Source: Dactylonectria macrodidyma
Taxonomy: Eukaryota; Ascomycota; Sordariomycetes; Hypocreales; Nectriaceae
Assembly (NCBI GenBank): GCA_020744425.1
Contig: JAGMUV010000016.1
Location: 992,001 to 1,056,000, forward strand
DNA length: 64,000 nucleotides
Reading direction: 5' to 3'
Part shown: positions 53,566 to 64,000 of the stretch, in pieces
How the letters are laid out: every line of letters starts with the position of its first letter
Position numbering within the stretch: position 1 is the stretch's first letter
Notes under the pieces: generated by a model
Told to the model about the DNA's origin: nothing
The model's database searches: none
What the model saw: only the letters and a program-made list of their open reading frames with translations
Position numbers and translations under genes: made by a program

Positions 53566-54717
53566 CACCAACCCTCTACCTATACCTGTGGTTGCCCGTA
53601 GCTGGTAGGTTAGCTACACCGAACGTCTTTAGGCAAGTGTACTCTTCGTCAATGGCGGCGGAGGAGAGTGGCCTGTATGTCATCAAACAGGCTCCAGAAT
53701 TGGAAAAGGACAGGTCAAATAGTAAGAGACGGATAAAGGGTATAAGAGACATTCAGGCATTCGGATCGAGACAGATTACTAGGGCTCGGAACCGAGTATT
53801 GGACGCTTCTAGAATAGGCTTAGTGATTCTTACGTAGCTGCCCCTCTCTAATCAAGGGCGTAATGGAACATCATCATCATCATCATCATCGGGCAAGCTG
53901 ACCGGTTGTTCATCTCGTACACCCTCAGCTGCACGACAAACAGAAGACCGATTTGTTTTGGGGTGTCCTGAGGGACCAAAGCAAAGAGAAAAGGCATTGG
54001 GAGCTCAGAGCTTTACTGAGTTTGCAGGTATCCAGCAACGCAACGAACGATGCGGTGCGATCTGCCTGCTACTTGGACTGCTTGTCCATGGCCTCCCGTT
54101 GCGTCTACTACCCAGCGACATTTCGGACAAAGATGCGAAGGGAGCGACAGAAGCAAGGGACCTGCTTTCGCGTTATGTCATACTCCAGCCCTCAGACGAC
54201 GCAATACATCAGGGAGCATCGATATCCTATACATCTTACAGTTGACAATCAAGAACGACCGGTGGACTCCACTGCAGGCAGACTTTGCGCCCAATTTTTT
54301 CGTGTTTTACATGACGACGTATTCTAAATATAAACCGATCAGCAGCGTTGTACCGCAGTTGTAGTGGGCACAGAGACTCGAGCGTGGCTGTCACGTAATT
54401 GTATCCGTAGACAGATGCCGGTGCCTGATTGGCCGACTACAGTAACAAGTTCGTCTGCGATTGCTCGCATCTGCGGTTATATCTGTGACTGCGTCTGTGT
54501 TTGTGTTGTTGTTAGACCTTTGAGACTTGGAAGTCGATGTGTTGCATCAGAAACAAAACACGGGCGGAGTCTGTGCAAAGCATCAACAACAATGGGCGAC
54601 AAAACAACCTTGAAACGCCTGGCGCCACTACTCTTGTGCTCTGTGATTTGGTGCAGGACTAGGCATACAAATATAAAGTAGAAAGAGATCAATCTCATCG
54701 AGCTGCATTGAAGGCCG
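53566..54717. other. Gap with a short microsatellite
   Basis: No convincing gene. A (CAT)n run of seven units lies at 53869-53890. The overlapping plus-strand frames at 53953-54364 (95-124 codons) look like chance openings. Confidence 0.4.
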
Positions 54718-55394
54718 ATGGACTGTGTGTTTCGCCTTGCACTGCCCAGGATGATATCGCAAATGAGTCCAAACCAAGAAGATTCCTTCTCCGGTACCAA
54801 GCCAACTTGTGTTGCCAATATGGAAGATTTCCCGAGCTTGGATGCGTTTCTTCTTTCTCCGGTCTCTTCACCGGCGCCCCCAAGCCCGTCGACAAACCAC
54901 CCCTGCTCCTTATGTCCTGGACTGTTCGCAAGCAAGAAGAATCTCCATCGGCATCTCGCACAGATTCACGGGCCCAAACGGCACCTTTGTCATCGTTGCA
55001 TGCACTCCTTTGCTCGCATGGACGGTCTGCAGAAGCATGTGTGCACAGCAAGCAAGCCAGGTCCCACCTGCAGGTGGAGCATCCAGGAGCTGTATATCCT
55101 CCTATCCAGCAATGTCGTCACCTATCTCCTCAACCGTACCCCAAAGGCCATAGAGCGCAAGAGGAACTCCGTACGTGAATTGTTGCGATGGCTGATGTTG
55201 ACTAACCCTGTTCGCAGCTACGGAAGAGTGCTTCGTGCCCGAGCTGCAAATTGACGTATCCCAATGTCGATGAATTGATGGCACACATTCTTAATCGCTG
55301 CAAGGCCACAAGGACCATAGGCCGAGCGCCGAGAACCAAGCCGGCCTCGATCAAGGCTGTCACTGCTTCCCGAGTGCGCACTAGAAATGTATAG
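54718..55394 (+). CDS. C2H2-type zinc-finger protein, two exons, 209 aa
   Basis: Exons 54718-55170 and 55218-55394 join in phase 0 across a 47-nt intron (GTACGT...TGACTAAC...GCAG). There are three finger-like units: CSLCPGLF...HLAQIHG (classical C2H2), CHRCMHSFARMDGLQKHVC (C2HC) and, created by the splice, CPSCKLTYPNVDELMAHIL...C (C2HC). An acidic Ser/Pro-rich N-terminus (DFPSLDAFLLSPVSSPAPP) precedes them and a basic tail follows. TATAAA lies near 54671. In-frame ATGs at 54751 and 54766 are alternative starts. DNA-binding regulator is the family expectation; the target is unknown. Confidence 0.7.
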
Positions 55395-55775
55395 AAGGTA
55401 AAGCCGCTTCCTAAAACCCGCGATGGCCATGTGGGCGTCACTTTGTGGGGGCTCGGTGTCCCGACCGCCGATTCAGCTCAGACGTTCAAGAGAGTAACAG
55501 AAGCGACGATTACAACGACGATTACAACGGATAATTAGCCTCCAACCTCGGGAAATGTTTGTCACTCGATCGCGATAGTTGCTGGAGTAGATGTGTTGTC
55601 GGTTCCTGGGTTTATAGACTAGTGCCTGACTGAAGAACCAGTAGCTAATTAGACGGACTGCTCCGTTTCTACCTATGTAGCCTAATTATCATGCGCCCGC
55701 TTTTAAAACCACACTTGCACTAACTTATCCTACAGGCATCTATCTTATTAGTCACACATCCTATATGGCCTCGCG
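55395..55775. other. Convergent intergenic gap
   Basis: Between the zinc-finger gene and the 3' end of the forkhead-like gene. No feature recognised. Confidence 0.4.
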
Positions 55776-56149
55776 TTAGTTTGGTTCTCTCATCACCCAT
55801 CTTTCCCCTTCGCGATGGTATTTCTTGGACGTCTAAATAGTAATCAGTCGGGCCGCCTTCTGGTACACGGCGCGTACACAACTCACCTTGCATGTGGTCA
55901 GATTCCGGCGAATCCCTGCCTGCCACGTGACCGTTGTCTTGCTTGTAGTAATGTGCGTATATGTCTCGAGCCACCGGCGTATGTCGTTCATGCTCAGTGA
56001 CTTGGTGGGGTTGCTGCGGAACGCCTCCATGAGCAGCTCATCGTAACAGCAGTGGCATGTGGCGGGTCCCGGTGATCGTGGTCGCTGCTAGCGCCGGACG
56101 GCCCCAGAAGCCCGTCCGTGGAGACCAACCGGAAGTTGGTGGGGGGCGA

Positions 56150-56300
56150 AGACTGGGTGCTAGACTCTGGCAGGCTCAGAGACTGAGTACCAGACTCTGG
56201 AAGGCTCAGAGAATGAGTACCAGACTCTGGAAGGTTCAGAGACTGAGTACCAGACTCTAGAAGGTTCAGAGACTGAGTGCCAGACTCTGGCAGGCTCGGA
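56150..56300 (-). repeat. Tandem 30-bp coding repeats
   Basis: Five imperfect copies of a 30-bp unit encode (S)LPESGTQSLN in the forkhead-like gene. Length variation by slippage is expected. Confidence 0.8.
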
Positions 56301-56584
56301 GACTGGTCTTGCGGCTGCCACCACGCACCCTGGGCGGCATACCCAGCCAGCGACGCCGTCGCGTTCGTCTGAAGCGAGAACTGAGGGCCGGCTGCTGGGA
56401 GTGCCTGGTTACCGGCCATGGCTTGGTACGAGCAGTGGCACTGGCTAGCGTACTGACTGAAGCACTGCTGCCATCCAGCGTTGTACCAGTATTGGCACAG
56501 CTCCAACAGGGCTGGGTCGGAGGAAGACGCAAGACGCCAGTCACCAGGGACTTGCCAGGGGCTAGAGAGCTCCGTGGTCGGAGC

Positions 56585-59548
56585 CAGGCTGGCGGTCCAT
56601 TCCATTTCCATCCACGCAGCCTCTTGTAGAATGGATGGACGTCCATTTAGGCCCACCTTGAATGGAATGGATGGAAATGGACGCTAAGAGTGGGTCCGTG
56701 GAATGGATGGACGTGGAAATGGAAATGCGTGGACGCTATAAAGGGACAGTACACGTGATCCTCCCACCCGTTGCCTCCCGGGCTTCCGCAAAGCTCATTT
56801 CAGCCAACAGATCAGTCCCCGGCACCTTGACCTCTTCAAGGAGCTTCTCCGTGCTCTTAATATAGCCTCCGCAAAGCCATGATCTCACCGTCTGTGTCAT
56901 CCCGATCGTACTAGCGTCCAGCCTGGCCCGATCGTCTCGAACCATTCGACCGCATGTTGAGAAGAGCCTCTCAACATCAGCAGACATAGGAAGGACAGAG
57001 AGCACATCGAGAGCCATTTGTGACAGACGTGGATACTCCTCCCGTCTCTCATACCAATAGCTAATAGGATCTAGGATATTCTGGTCGGACTTGTGGACAT
57101 CACGGAACCAATCGCTGTATTCGTCGCCAACAGCATGCGCAGAACTGCTAGCCACGTCCTCGGCTTGCAACAAGGTGGTCATCGATGAAGGTGGCTGTAA
57201 TAGAGTCGGGGCCTGACGAGATTCTTCACGATACTCGTCAAAGGGATTCCGATATATGCGCCGCTTCTTCGTGACCGGCTCGCCGCGTTCTCGATGTCGA
57301 GAGATAATTCGCGGCTCGTAGTGAGACCGGTATAGTTCTTCTACAAGGGACTTTGCAGTTTGGATCCAGTCTGGGCGGTCCGCCCACACGTCCTCGAAAT
57401 ATCCCCAACGATACGCTGGGTGAAGTGCAATGGCGGCATAATAAGCCGGCGTCTCGTCAAGCCGCGAGTAGTACTTGTCAAGCTTTTTCCAACAGAGGTT
57501 AATGTTAACCTTGAAGTGCTCGGGATCGGGATATCGATGGGCAGCAGCCTTAAATACCTCCATTTTGCTAAGGAGGTATTCGTAGCCAAGCAGGATATCC
57601 CATGGACACCCATATGCCTCAATGTATCCTTCCTTCCGCTTGCGCTGCTGACCGTCGCCTTCGAGAGTAATCAGGACGTGCTCGAAGTGTTGAAGGACCT
57701 CGTTAAATAAGGAAATAATAGCCCAGTCCTTCTCTTCGAGTTTGTTCTCGTCCCTGAGGCAGAGCGGCACCTCGCTGCCTGACTTCTTTCCCCTCAATAC
57801 CAACCCCTCCCACTCGCTCTTCTGCTCATACCAAAGGTCCTCGAGGAAGTCCTTAAGGAGAAGGGCACGCCGAATCATATAAAGAGTGGAAAGCCAGCGG
57901 GTAACCACATCAACGATAACATCTAGAGGTTTCTTCGCTCGAACCACCGGATCGTCAGACTTGCTGTACGCGGTGAGTTGAAGAGACCGGAGGAGATTGG
58001 TAAGCGAGTCTGAGCGGTGGATCCAGAAGATGAGGTTATGAAGTTTCCCAACTGGTCCTTTTCTTCTCCATAGCTCGTGGGCCTTCGCATCAAGGGTCTC
58101 ATTCCCTTGGATATCGTCCTCGAAAGCCTCGGAATTATGGCCAAAAAGAAGTGCCTTAACGGCGAGATTGAGGATATGGCCAAAGCAGCGCAATCGCCGA
58201 GTTTTACCCTCGAAACCGAGCGCCTTCCCAATTTCTTCCATCGCCGTGTCGTTATTGCTGGCGTTATCGAGTGTGAAATATCCCACCTTGTGGGTAATGC
58301 CGTAGCTTCGAAGGACCTCGACAACGTGGGCGGCGATATTGTCCCCAGAATGGCGGTCGACAAGCTCAGGAAGGCCAAGCACAAGTTTTCTTGGCTGGCC
58401 AAGGGTGTTGAGAAAGTAGCAACAGATTCCATACAAAGCGTGGCGATTATTGGACCTCCAACCATCGAACGCAATATGAAGTAACCCCGGAGCTGTCGCC
58501 AATACTCGCTTGATCTCAGCCTTGTTTTCCTCGTACACCTGAAGAATACGCCTGCGGACGGTATTGTGGGTAATATGCGCTTCGGTTGTCTTCACGAGTG
58601 GATTGAGATATTCGAAAGCGGCGCGGAGGTATGGATCTTCACTTTGTCGGAAAGAAGAGTTGCTGTTGATGATCCACGAGACTACCAAACGCTGGAAGAC
58701 TAGCCGATCAAAACTGCCAATGATCTGGTTTGCAATCTGCTGCTCTCGCGCGTCACGGGTATTCAGCTTCATCATCTCGGCGATATTCCTCGATGGTGTC
58801 TTCTCCTTTGCTTTGCTGGGCGGCTTCCGTCTTCCGGAAGGGTCCCAGACCTTGTGGTCATTCCAGAGATGGATCTCCGCGTTCTGCGTACCGCTCGAGG
58901 CCGTCGAATGAGGGTTTGGCCTGCGACTGTCAACGCAGACCTTGCAAACCCATCGCCGCTTTGTATCGTCATCGCTCTTCTCGATATCGTAGCCGAATTG
59001 CCATATCCACGACGATGTAGACGCACAGCGTTGGGATTGCGTGTAGCCAGGGAAGTCTTTCCAAGGGAAGAGGTCCCACGAGTTCTTACCCTCTTGGTCC
59101 GGCGGCTCGAGCACCATCGAGCTGATAATTGGGCTCTCGGCCATTTCACGCGGTACAAAATGCAGCTGCAAGAATGCATTTGCATGGAGACGTTCGAACG
59201 CGGCACCTTGACGCGAAATATCCACGACCCCATGACTGTTATGTTCTGTTTAAAGATACCTTAATTTGTATGTGAAAATGCCTGGTATATAGGTACTTGA
59301 GATCTCTACCGACCATAACCAAGTTGGTCTACCCTGAACTACAGGGTATTTTGGGGACCAGGCTAGGACCCCCTTACCAGTCCATACCCCTGCTTCCATT
59401 TCCACGCATCCATTCCACGGAACCCTGGCGTGGATGGATGGATTATGTAACGGCCAGCTCCATGGAATGGATGGAAATGGATGCACGGACCATCCATTTC
59501 CACGCCGTGGATGCGTGGACGGTGGACGTGGAATGGATCGCCAGCCTG
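56585..59548. mobile_element. hAT element 3, 2,964 bp, with open transposase
   Basis: Ends start CAGGCTGGCGGTCCATTCC and CAGGCTGGCGATCCATTCC. GTCGGAGC is duplicated exactly on both sides (56577-56584 and 59549-59556). Subterminal GGAATGGATGGA-type repeats are dense at both ends. A different hAT family from elements 1 and 2. Perfect target duplication and an uninterrupted transposase suggest a recent insertion. Confidence 0.95.
56736..59144 (-). CDS. hAT transposase, intact frame
   Basis: First ATG at 59144 (MAESPIISSM), 802 residues; the frame is open to 59225 without another ATG. BED-type zinc finger: WVCKVC with a downstream HLWNDH. RNase H-like core: first Asp in HIAFDGWRSNNR and second Asp in YFTLDNASNND, Glu in SADVERLFSTCGR in the C-terminal dimerisation region, which also has YPRLSQMALDVLSVLPM. 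A CxxH-type motif RCFGHILNLAVKALLFG fits the insertion domain. No intron, stop or shift, unlike the transposases of hAT elements 1 and 2. It should cut and rejoin the element's own ends and may be active. Confidence 0.9.
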   Translation of the reverse strand: MAESPIISSMVLEPPDQEGKNSWDLFPWKDFPGYTQSQRCASTSSWIWQFGYDIEKSDDDTKRRWVCKVCVDSRRPNPHSTASSGTQNAEIHLWNDHKVWDPSGRRKPPSKAKEKTPSRNIAEMMKLNTRDAREQQIANQIIGSFDRLVFQRLVVSWIINSNSSFRQSEDPYLRAAFEYLNPLVKTTEAHITHNTVRRRILQVYEENKAEIKRVLATAPGLLHIAFDGWRSNNRHALYGICCYFLNTLGQPRKLVLGLPELVDRHSGDNIAAHVVEVLRSYGITHKVGYFTLDNASNNDTAMEEIGKALGFEGKTRRLRCFGHILNLAVKALLFGHNSEAFEDDIQGNETLDAKAHELWRRKGPVGKLHNLIFWIHRSDSLTNLLRSLQLTAYSKSDDPVVRAKKPLDVIVDVVTRWLSTLYMIRRALLLKDFLEDLWYEQKSEWEGLVLRGKKSGSEVPLCLRDENKLEEKDWAIISLFNEVLQHFEHVLITLEGDGQQRKRKEGYIEAYGCPWDILLGYEYLLSKMEVFKAAAHRYPDPEHFKVNINLCWKKLDKYYSRLDETPAYYAAIALHPAYRWGYFEDVWADRPDWIQTAKSLVEELYRSHYEPRIISRHRERGEPVTKKRRIYRNPFDEYREESRQAPTLLQPPSSMTTLLQAEDVASSSAHAVGDEYSDWFRDVHKSDQNILDPISYWYERREEYPRLSQMALDVLSVLPMSADVERLFSTCGRMVRDDRARLDASTIGMTQTVRSWLCGGYIKSTEKLLEEVKVPGTDLLAEMSFAEAREATGGRITCTVPL

Positions 59549-59699
59549 GTCGGAGCTAACTCCGTCTCAGCGGCCCGCCATGACTGGCAGACGAGGTCCA
59601 GCTCGTTCGAGGCCGGGGCGGCAGCATGCCGACAACTCGTGGGAACGAGAGTATGAGGGAAGCTGTTGTTAGACATGGCGCCTTGTTCGGTCAAGATAG

Positions 59700-61129
59700 A
59701 AGCGCCAGGTCATGGAATTCGCTTGACAACATTGAGGTACAGAAACAGATGGAAAGTCGGCAATGGTATCACGGCGACACCGGTATTTCTACAACCCACC
59801 TCGCATCTTCATCTTCCACGGCTCTCGTACTAACCCGAACGCTGCTGCATCTCGTTCAACCTACACAGAGCGACACAATTAGGGTACCAGTTTATGCGTT
59901 GACAGGGAACAAACCATTGGCTCCGAACCAAGGCTCCGTGTGTCGTGCATCGTTACGATGTCACATGTGCCATGGCAGTTTCGATGACACCATTCCGTCT
60001 GGCTAAACTGATTTACCCCTCGAATGGTTGATGTTTGTTGCATTCCCTGCTAACTCAATGCTGGTCGTCGTTGTACGAGGATACCACTCCTTCGTTCGCG
60101 ATGCCGTAAGCTAGTTACCTGACGTTCGACAAGGTAACCCTGGGTTTAACTCCTTATACCGCACCAGCACCTACACGGCAGTGTCGCCGTGTCGCCATTG
60201 CCTTCCTGCCTGGGAATGGCGCCAACAGTCACCTGTCACCAGCTGCCCCGATTCGCCACTCTCCTCGCAAGAGTTGTTGTGATAGCATCTTGTTGAGTAC
60301 ACAAATGCTGGTGGGGCAGCTCGAGACTTCCCCAAGTTGGAAATATACTAGCTAGTCTATGAGAGTCTCAGCCACTGCCAAAGTATCTGCTAACTGGATC
60401 ACGTACCGGCAATGACCCGATTTGCCCAAGCAGCCCCGCAGCATTTGCGCATTCAAAGAGATACAGTCGGGAAGAAGGGCTACGAACAGGAAGGGTCTGG
60501 TGGGGGTTGCAGGTGAATCCCATGAGAAAGAGGCAGCACGCTCTCGCTCTCTTTGTTCTCGCCCTCATCCCCCTTCGTTCATGTCTGCATGAGCAATGAG
60601 CTTTTGAATGTGTCCCTTGGGGCACGATTAGGCGCCTTTTTGTCCTGGACATAGATTGCAGCCAATCGGGAAGGTTAGTGAAGAATCCGATCGTAGGTAC
60701 ATAGTTTCCGCACATTTATTGCGCAAGGTAGAGGTGCACAAGAAGATAGGGTTGATCTTCACCAAGATCATTGTACCTGCAAGCCTGACGGCAAATGAGG
60801 AGACAGCACAAAAGGGGCGCCTAATCGCGCTCAGGGGGGTAAGATCTACAGGACTCGAAGCAGTAGAAAGTTTAACTCTAGTGTGCCTTTAGGCGGACAT
60901 GGTAGACGCTGCCAAGGCCGTGATCGGTGGAGTAATGTAAGATGATCTCAGCCAAGTTGTCTTCAAAAAGTCGCGTCAAGACAACACCTTCCTTCTTTCG
61001 TCATCGCAAATCAATGCAAATGGTCTACTTGTTGCCAAGAGGGGTTTCTCACATCCCTGTTACCTCCGTGGTACGACCTGGTAAGCAAGACTCACCAAAA
61101 CAGCACCACTGAAATGTTGTGGTTTGTAT
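59700..61129. other. Gene-poor stretch
   Basis: No convincing gene; frames of 78-126 codons on both strands lack motifs. The upstream promoter of the forkhead-like gene should begin at its left edge. Confidence 0.4.
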
Positions 61130-61390
61130 CCCTTCGACTGTCGTACTACGGAGTAAGGCAACACTTATGTTAGCAGCAGGGATTCAAACCAACAAAAAAT
61201 TGAAAAGATGAGATACATAAGATCCCACCTACTTTATATGGTGCCAGAAGTCATGGCTCTGAGAAATCTATCATAGTACATAACATTTCCTACAACCACC
61301 TAGCTTTTTGAAGTAACGAAACGTACCGTTGATCTCCCGGCCTCCGTGGGGACTATTGAACACGTGTGTTGCCTTACGACAGTGGAAGGG
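61130..61390. mobile_element. 261-bp MITE related to the piggyBac-type element
   Basis: The ends are inverted repeats (CCCTTCGACTGTCGT... and CCCTTCCACTGTCGTAAGG...) and AT flanks both sides, the same bases as at the piggyBac-type insertion. The interior (TAGCAGCAGGGAT, CCTACTTTATATGGTG) resembles the text at 32897-32980 just inside that element's end. It is therefore probably a deletion derivative of the same superfamily. Confidence 0.7.
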
Positions 61391-61887
61391 ATAGCGTATC
61401 ACAGGCTAAAATAAGTGGGAATCGGTGTACCTTCTACTCTGGGCCGCCTGGTTGGCCTGAGACTGCTGTCGCTACAAAGAACGAATCGTTTGTCAATTGA
61501 GTGTGGGTCGAAGCCGCACCATACTCATGTCGACGTTGACATCCTGGCCCCTGCGCAACACTGCTGTACATGAATATGTTGTGTTTCGTATTCGGTACGA
61601 GACAGAACTGAGAGTACAACTTAACCCTTGACAATTTGTAACTCTGCAGCATGGGTCCATAATGCATCGGCCAGCTTCGTCCAGGTTCCGCCCCAGGAGC
61701 CGGTGCTGATCAAGGTCTCTGACAGATGGCATGTACATGACAAACTCATGTCGTGTCGGCCGGCGGGTTGTGGGAAAAACTGTTTCATACGTAGGTGCAC
61801 TGTAGGTAGGTGCGGCAGCAGAACATTGTATACATGAAGGCTGACGATTTCTTTGTCAGCTCTGCACTTAGAACAGTCATAGAACTT

Positions 61888-61918
61888 TCTAACTTTCTTT
61901 CTTTCTTTCTTTCTTTCC
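61888..61918 (+). repeat. (CTTT)n microsatellite
   Basis: About six CTTT units in non-coding sequence. Confidence 0.8.
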
Positions 61919-62116
61919 CGCTTTTCATCTGGTTCTGCCACTCCTCGTTTCACTTCGCCGTGACGCTCGGAGAGCCTCAGGTGCCGCCCTTTACTTCGCA
62001 CATTCCACCTGTTCGACCGGGTTGGACCGGACCGGACCAGCGGTTTCCAACGCCTCCTCGTACATACCTGGAACATACACGAGCATCACGTCCACCACCA
62101 CAGCAGCAACATTTGG

Positions 62117-62518
62117 ATGCATAGCAGCAACACGCACAGGAACCATACGCACAGCAACCGCACACAGCAGCAACACGCAGAGCGGCCACACGTACCGTAC
62201 GCTCCTACATACCCACCGCAATGGCCTGGCTATGCTGGCCCTGGCGCCAAGGGCCCTCCATCGTACCCATTTGCATTTGGAGTTCAACAGGGGCTACAGG
62301 ACTTCTTCAAAGAGCACGGACAAAGACTGAGTAAGGCAATTGGTGCTACGGTTATGGACGAAATCAAGGGTCCGTGCTTGGACACTTTCAACAGAGAACT
62401 CGGTAGCCTGCGAACTCTGGTGGAAGAGGCATTCTCCCAATGGCAGCTGACGGGCAACGTCGCCCTTGTCAGCCCCCAGAGCCGGCTTGCAATGCACGAT
62501 AGACGAGTTCATCCCTGA
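62117..62518 (+). CDS. Hypothetical ORF with His/Gln-rich N-terminus
   Basis: 133 codons. A low-complexity start (NTHRNHTHSNRTQQQH) and a Pro/Gly segment precede a helical part (GLQDFFKEHGQRLSKAIG, LGSLRTLVEEAFSQW). The text after the stop is still protein-like in another frame, so it may be the 5' piece of a frameshifted gene that continues toward 62658. Not recognised. Confidence 0.3.
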   Translation: MHSSNTHRNHTHSNRTQQQHAERPHVPYAPTYPPQWPGYAGPGAKGPPSYPFAFGVQQGLQDFFKEHGQRLSKAIGATVMDEIKGPCLDTFNRELGSLRTLVEEAFSQWQLTGNVALVSPQSRLAMHDRRVHP

Positions 62519-62657
62519 GACCGGCCGGGCCCTCCTGTGACGGGACAAGAGCACGAACGAGGTCGAGAGCGACTTGGGTAAAATGATTGTTTACAAGGAG
62601 AGAAAGAGATTCCTAAGGAAAGCTCTGACTTAAAGCTATTTATACAATATTCATAAA

Positions 62658-63350
62658 GTGAGACTATTCATAAAGTATGAAAGTCACATGATCGTTCATT
62701 CACACCTCCAAGACCTTCGAAAAGGGCTTGCGAGCATGCAAAAGTCCCTCAAAGCATACAAACCACGACATGTACTTCCAACCTCTGCTCGTAAAGCTTG
62801 TACCAACAAGTGCCATGAACAGGTCGAGGCCTTCGAGAAGATGGTGCGAGAAACACATAGCTCCGTTGAGGTGCTTAGGGCGTTACATGGTTCACGCAAA
62901 GGCTGTAACACTCGACCCGTTAGTCGGACCTCGGGCATAGCTAAGACTCGTAAAAAGAGTCGTTCAGGTCGCAGAGCAAGTCAAGGACCAGCTCAAGGGG
63001 CAGCTGGAGCGGTTAGTCAAGGGGTAGGCCAAGGGATAGATCAAAAGGCACTGCCGTGTACAGCACTCCCTGAGAGGCAACGGAAACGGAGCCCCAAGGA
63101 TGTCAAGGATACTTACGGGGACTCCTTACCCAAGGCACCTAGAGCGTCCAAAGGGCCAAGCTTACCCCGAGCGTGGCAGACGAGGAGCTCGGTCGAATTC
63201 GATGCCAAAGTTGCCAATGCCGGCAGCACTGCGCCTATATCGGCGTCGAGAGTTCATCGTGTAAGCGCTATCAATGCGACGGGTGTATATTACCGAGAAG
63301 AAGCCGCACGGCCTTCGTCGGTCGGTGAGAATATATGGACAGCAAAATAG
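62658..63350 (+). CDS. Basic hypothetical protein, 230 aa
   Basis: An open frame with a helical N-terminal third (LQDLRKGLASMQKSLKAYK; EAFEKMVRETHSSVEVLRAL) and a long basic, Gly/Gln/Ser-rich remainder (GVGQGIDQ, RKRSPKDVKD). It resembles a disordered nucleic-acid-binding or gag-like tail. No zinc knuckle is seen in this frame. A retropepsin-like DTGAS text lies 270 bp downstream. Possibly a relic of a mobile element; uncertain. Confidence 0.35.
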   Translation: MRLFIKYESHMIVHSHLQDLRKGLASMQKSLKAYKPRHVLPTSARKACTNKCHEQVEAFEKMVRETHSSVEVLRALHGSRKGCNTRPVSRTSGIAKTRKKSRSGRRASQGPAQGAAGAVSQGVGQGIDQKALPCTALPERQRKRSPKDVKDTYGDSLPKAPRASKGPSLPRAWQTRSSVEFDAKVANAGSTAPISASRVHRVSAINATGVYYREEAARPSSVGENIWTAK

Positions 63351-64000
63351 AGCTTGCTGTGACGCAAGATCCGTTGAACTGTCCCCGTAGAGAGGCTCAT
63401 GTTTTGGTTCTCTTCTTGTCCTCTTTTAGGATGATTTGTAAGGAGCATTGTTATATAAGTAGGAAATATATGGGACGTAATTTTCGTTATAAAAGTTCCA
63501 TCGATTTGAATTCTGCCACAATATTCTATTCTAGACAGCACCTGCGCAGGAACTCTAGAGGAGAGATTGTACTCATGTGCTTACAACCCTGAACTGTCTA
63601 CAGTTAGCTGAGTTTATTATCTCTGGGGTTGCTGATACTGGCGCATCACAGAGTATTTCATCGAGGTATTGCATGCACGGTACATTAGTTGCTAGAATCT
63701 AAGTTGAAATAAGAAGGGTGCCGATACTTAAAAACACTAGGAGGCGGTCATAGTGAATGGTGTACCAGATTCCAATCTACTTCGTCACTGTTGAGCCATG
63801 CGGACTAATCTAAGTCTGTAGTGAAGGATAAGCATTCGGATTCGTCACAGCAGCCGATTAGGCAAAGGTCTTAGAGGTGCCCGTCAGCCTCTGCATGCAG
63901 GAGGACACATACGTGGGCTTTAAGCGAATAAGGTAGCTAGAATTTGGTGTGAGCGGACCAGAGTGGAGCGATACATCGACGAAATGACCTTTAATACCCT

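Larger units (their letters stand above)
55776..59676 (-). pseudogene. Forkhead-like gene interrupted by hAT element 3
   Basis: On the minus strand, an ATG at 59676 starts MSNNSFPHTLVPTS and runs to 59549. The frame resumes at 56584 beyond the hAT element in the same register (TELAP then TELSSPWQVP), so the element sits in a coding exon. Next come a Gln/Ala/Cys-rich part (NAGWQQCFSQYASQCHC) and five ten-residue repeats of the type LPESGTQSLN (about 56150-56300). After an unresolved splice or frameshift near 56085, an exon to 55887 encodes a winged-helix-like segment (KSLSMNDIRRWLETYT, WQAGIRRNLTTC). A 54-nt intron (55886-55833) joins the last exon, ending RWVMREPN at 55776. The order SL..I..W...WQ..IR.NL....W resembles a forkhead domain. 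Disrupted unless the element excises. Confidence 0.6.

Noticed and set aside
59626..60006. 126-codon plus-strand frame
   Set aside because: It overlaps the first exon of the forkhead-like gene on the other strand and shows no family features.

Overview
This window looks like accessory, transposon-rich DNA of a filamentous ascomycete (Pezizomycotina; a more precise placement would be a guess). The reasons are short introns (about 47-96 nt) with GTRNGT donors, CTRAC-like branch points and YAG acceptors, secreted fungal cell-wall hydrolases (GH17, GH18), Tad1-type LINEs with an RNase H domain, and hAT elements with 8-bp target duplications. No rRNA, tRNA, CRISPR or bacterial feature was recognised. 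Gene models with introns were spliced by eye from reading frame and splice consensus.

Layout. 0-10 kb: a small DNA-binding-like ORF, a three-exon secreted GH17 glucanase, long gene-poor stretches, two overlapping opposite-strand unknown ORFs and a 290-bp TA-flanked MITE. 10-23 kb: a transposon-free island of three orphan genes. These are a 2,362-residue coiled-coil protein with four copies of an unrecognised C-x4-C-x2-C domain, a five-exon gene that fuses an Hsp70-like ATPase to a Ulp1/C48 cysteine protease, and a divergent unknown 262-residue gene. 23.7-27.2 kb: a short MADS-box gene whose start codon lies 16 bp from the end of a hAT element.

27.4-49 kb: a tandem segmental duplication, each unit carrying a six-cysteine secreted protein and a small zinc-ribbon-like protein. 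The two units are now separated by about 15.7 kb of nested insertions. LINE 1 contains a hAT element, which itself contains a piggyBac-type element. LINE 2 then inserted into exactly the same 13-bp target sequence at the 5' border of LINE 1. A solo LTR sits only in unit 1, and the zinc-ribbon gene of unit 2 has lost its splice acceptor.

49.7-64 kb: a five-exon GH18 chitinase with an internal CBM18-like module, a cyclin B-like gene remnant, a LINE ORF1 remnant, a C2H2 zinc-finger gene, and a forkhead-like gene interrupted in frame by a hAT element whose transposase is still open. A 261-bp miniature relative of the piggyBac element and two unrecognised ORFs follow.

Most interesting candidates: the Hsp70-Ulp1 fusion, the repeated-domain giant protein facing it, the double LINE insertion at one site, and a piggyBac-type family that duplicated AT instead of TTAA, shown by an empty site inside the same window.
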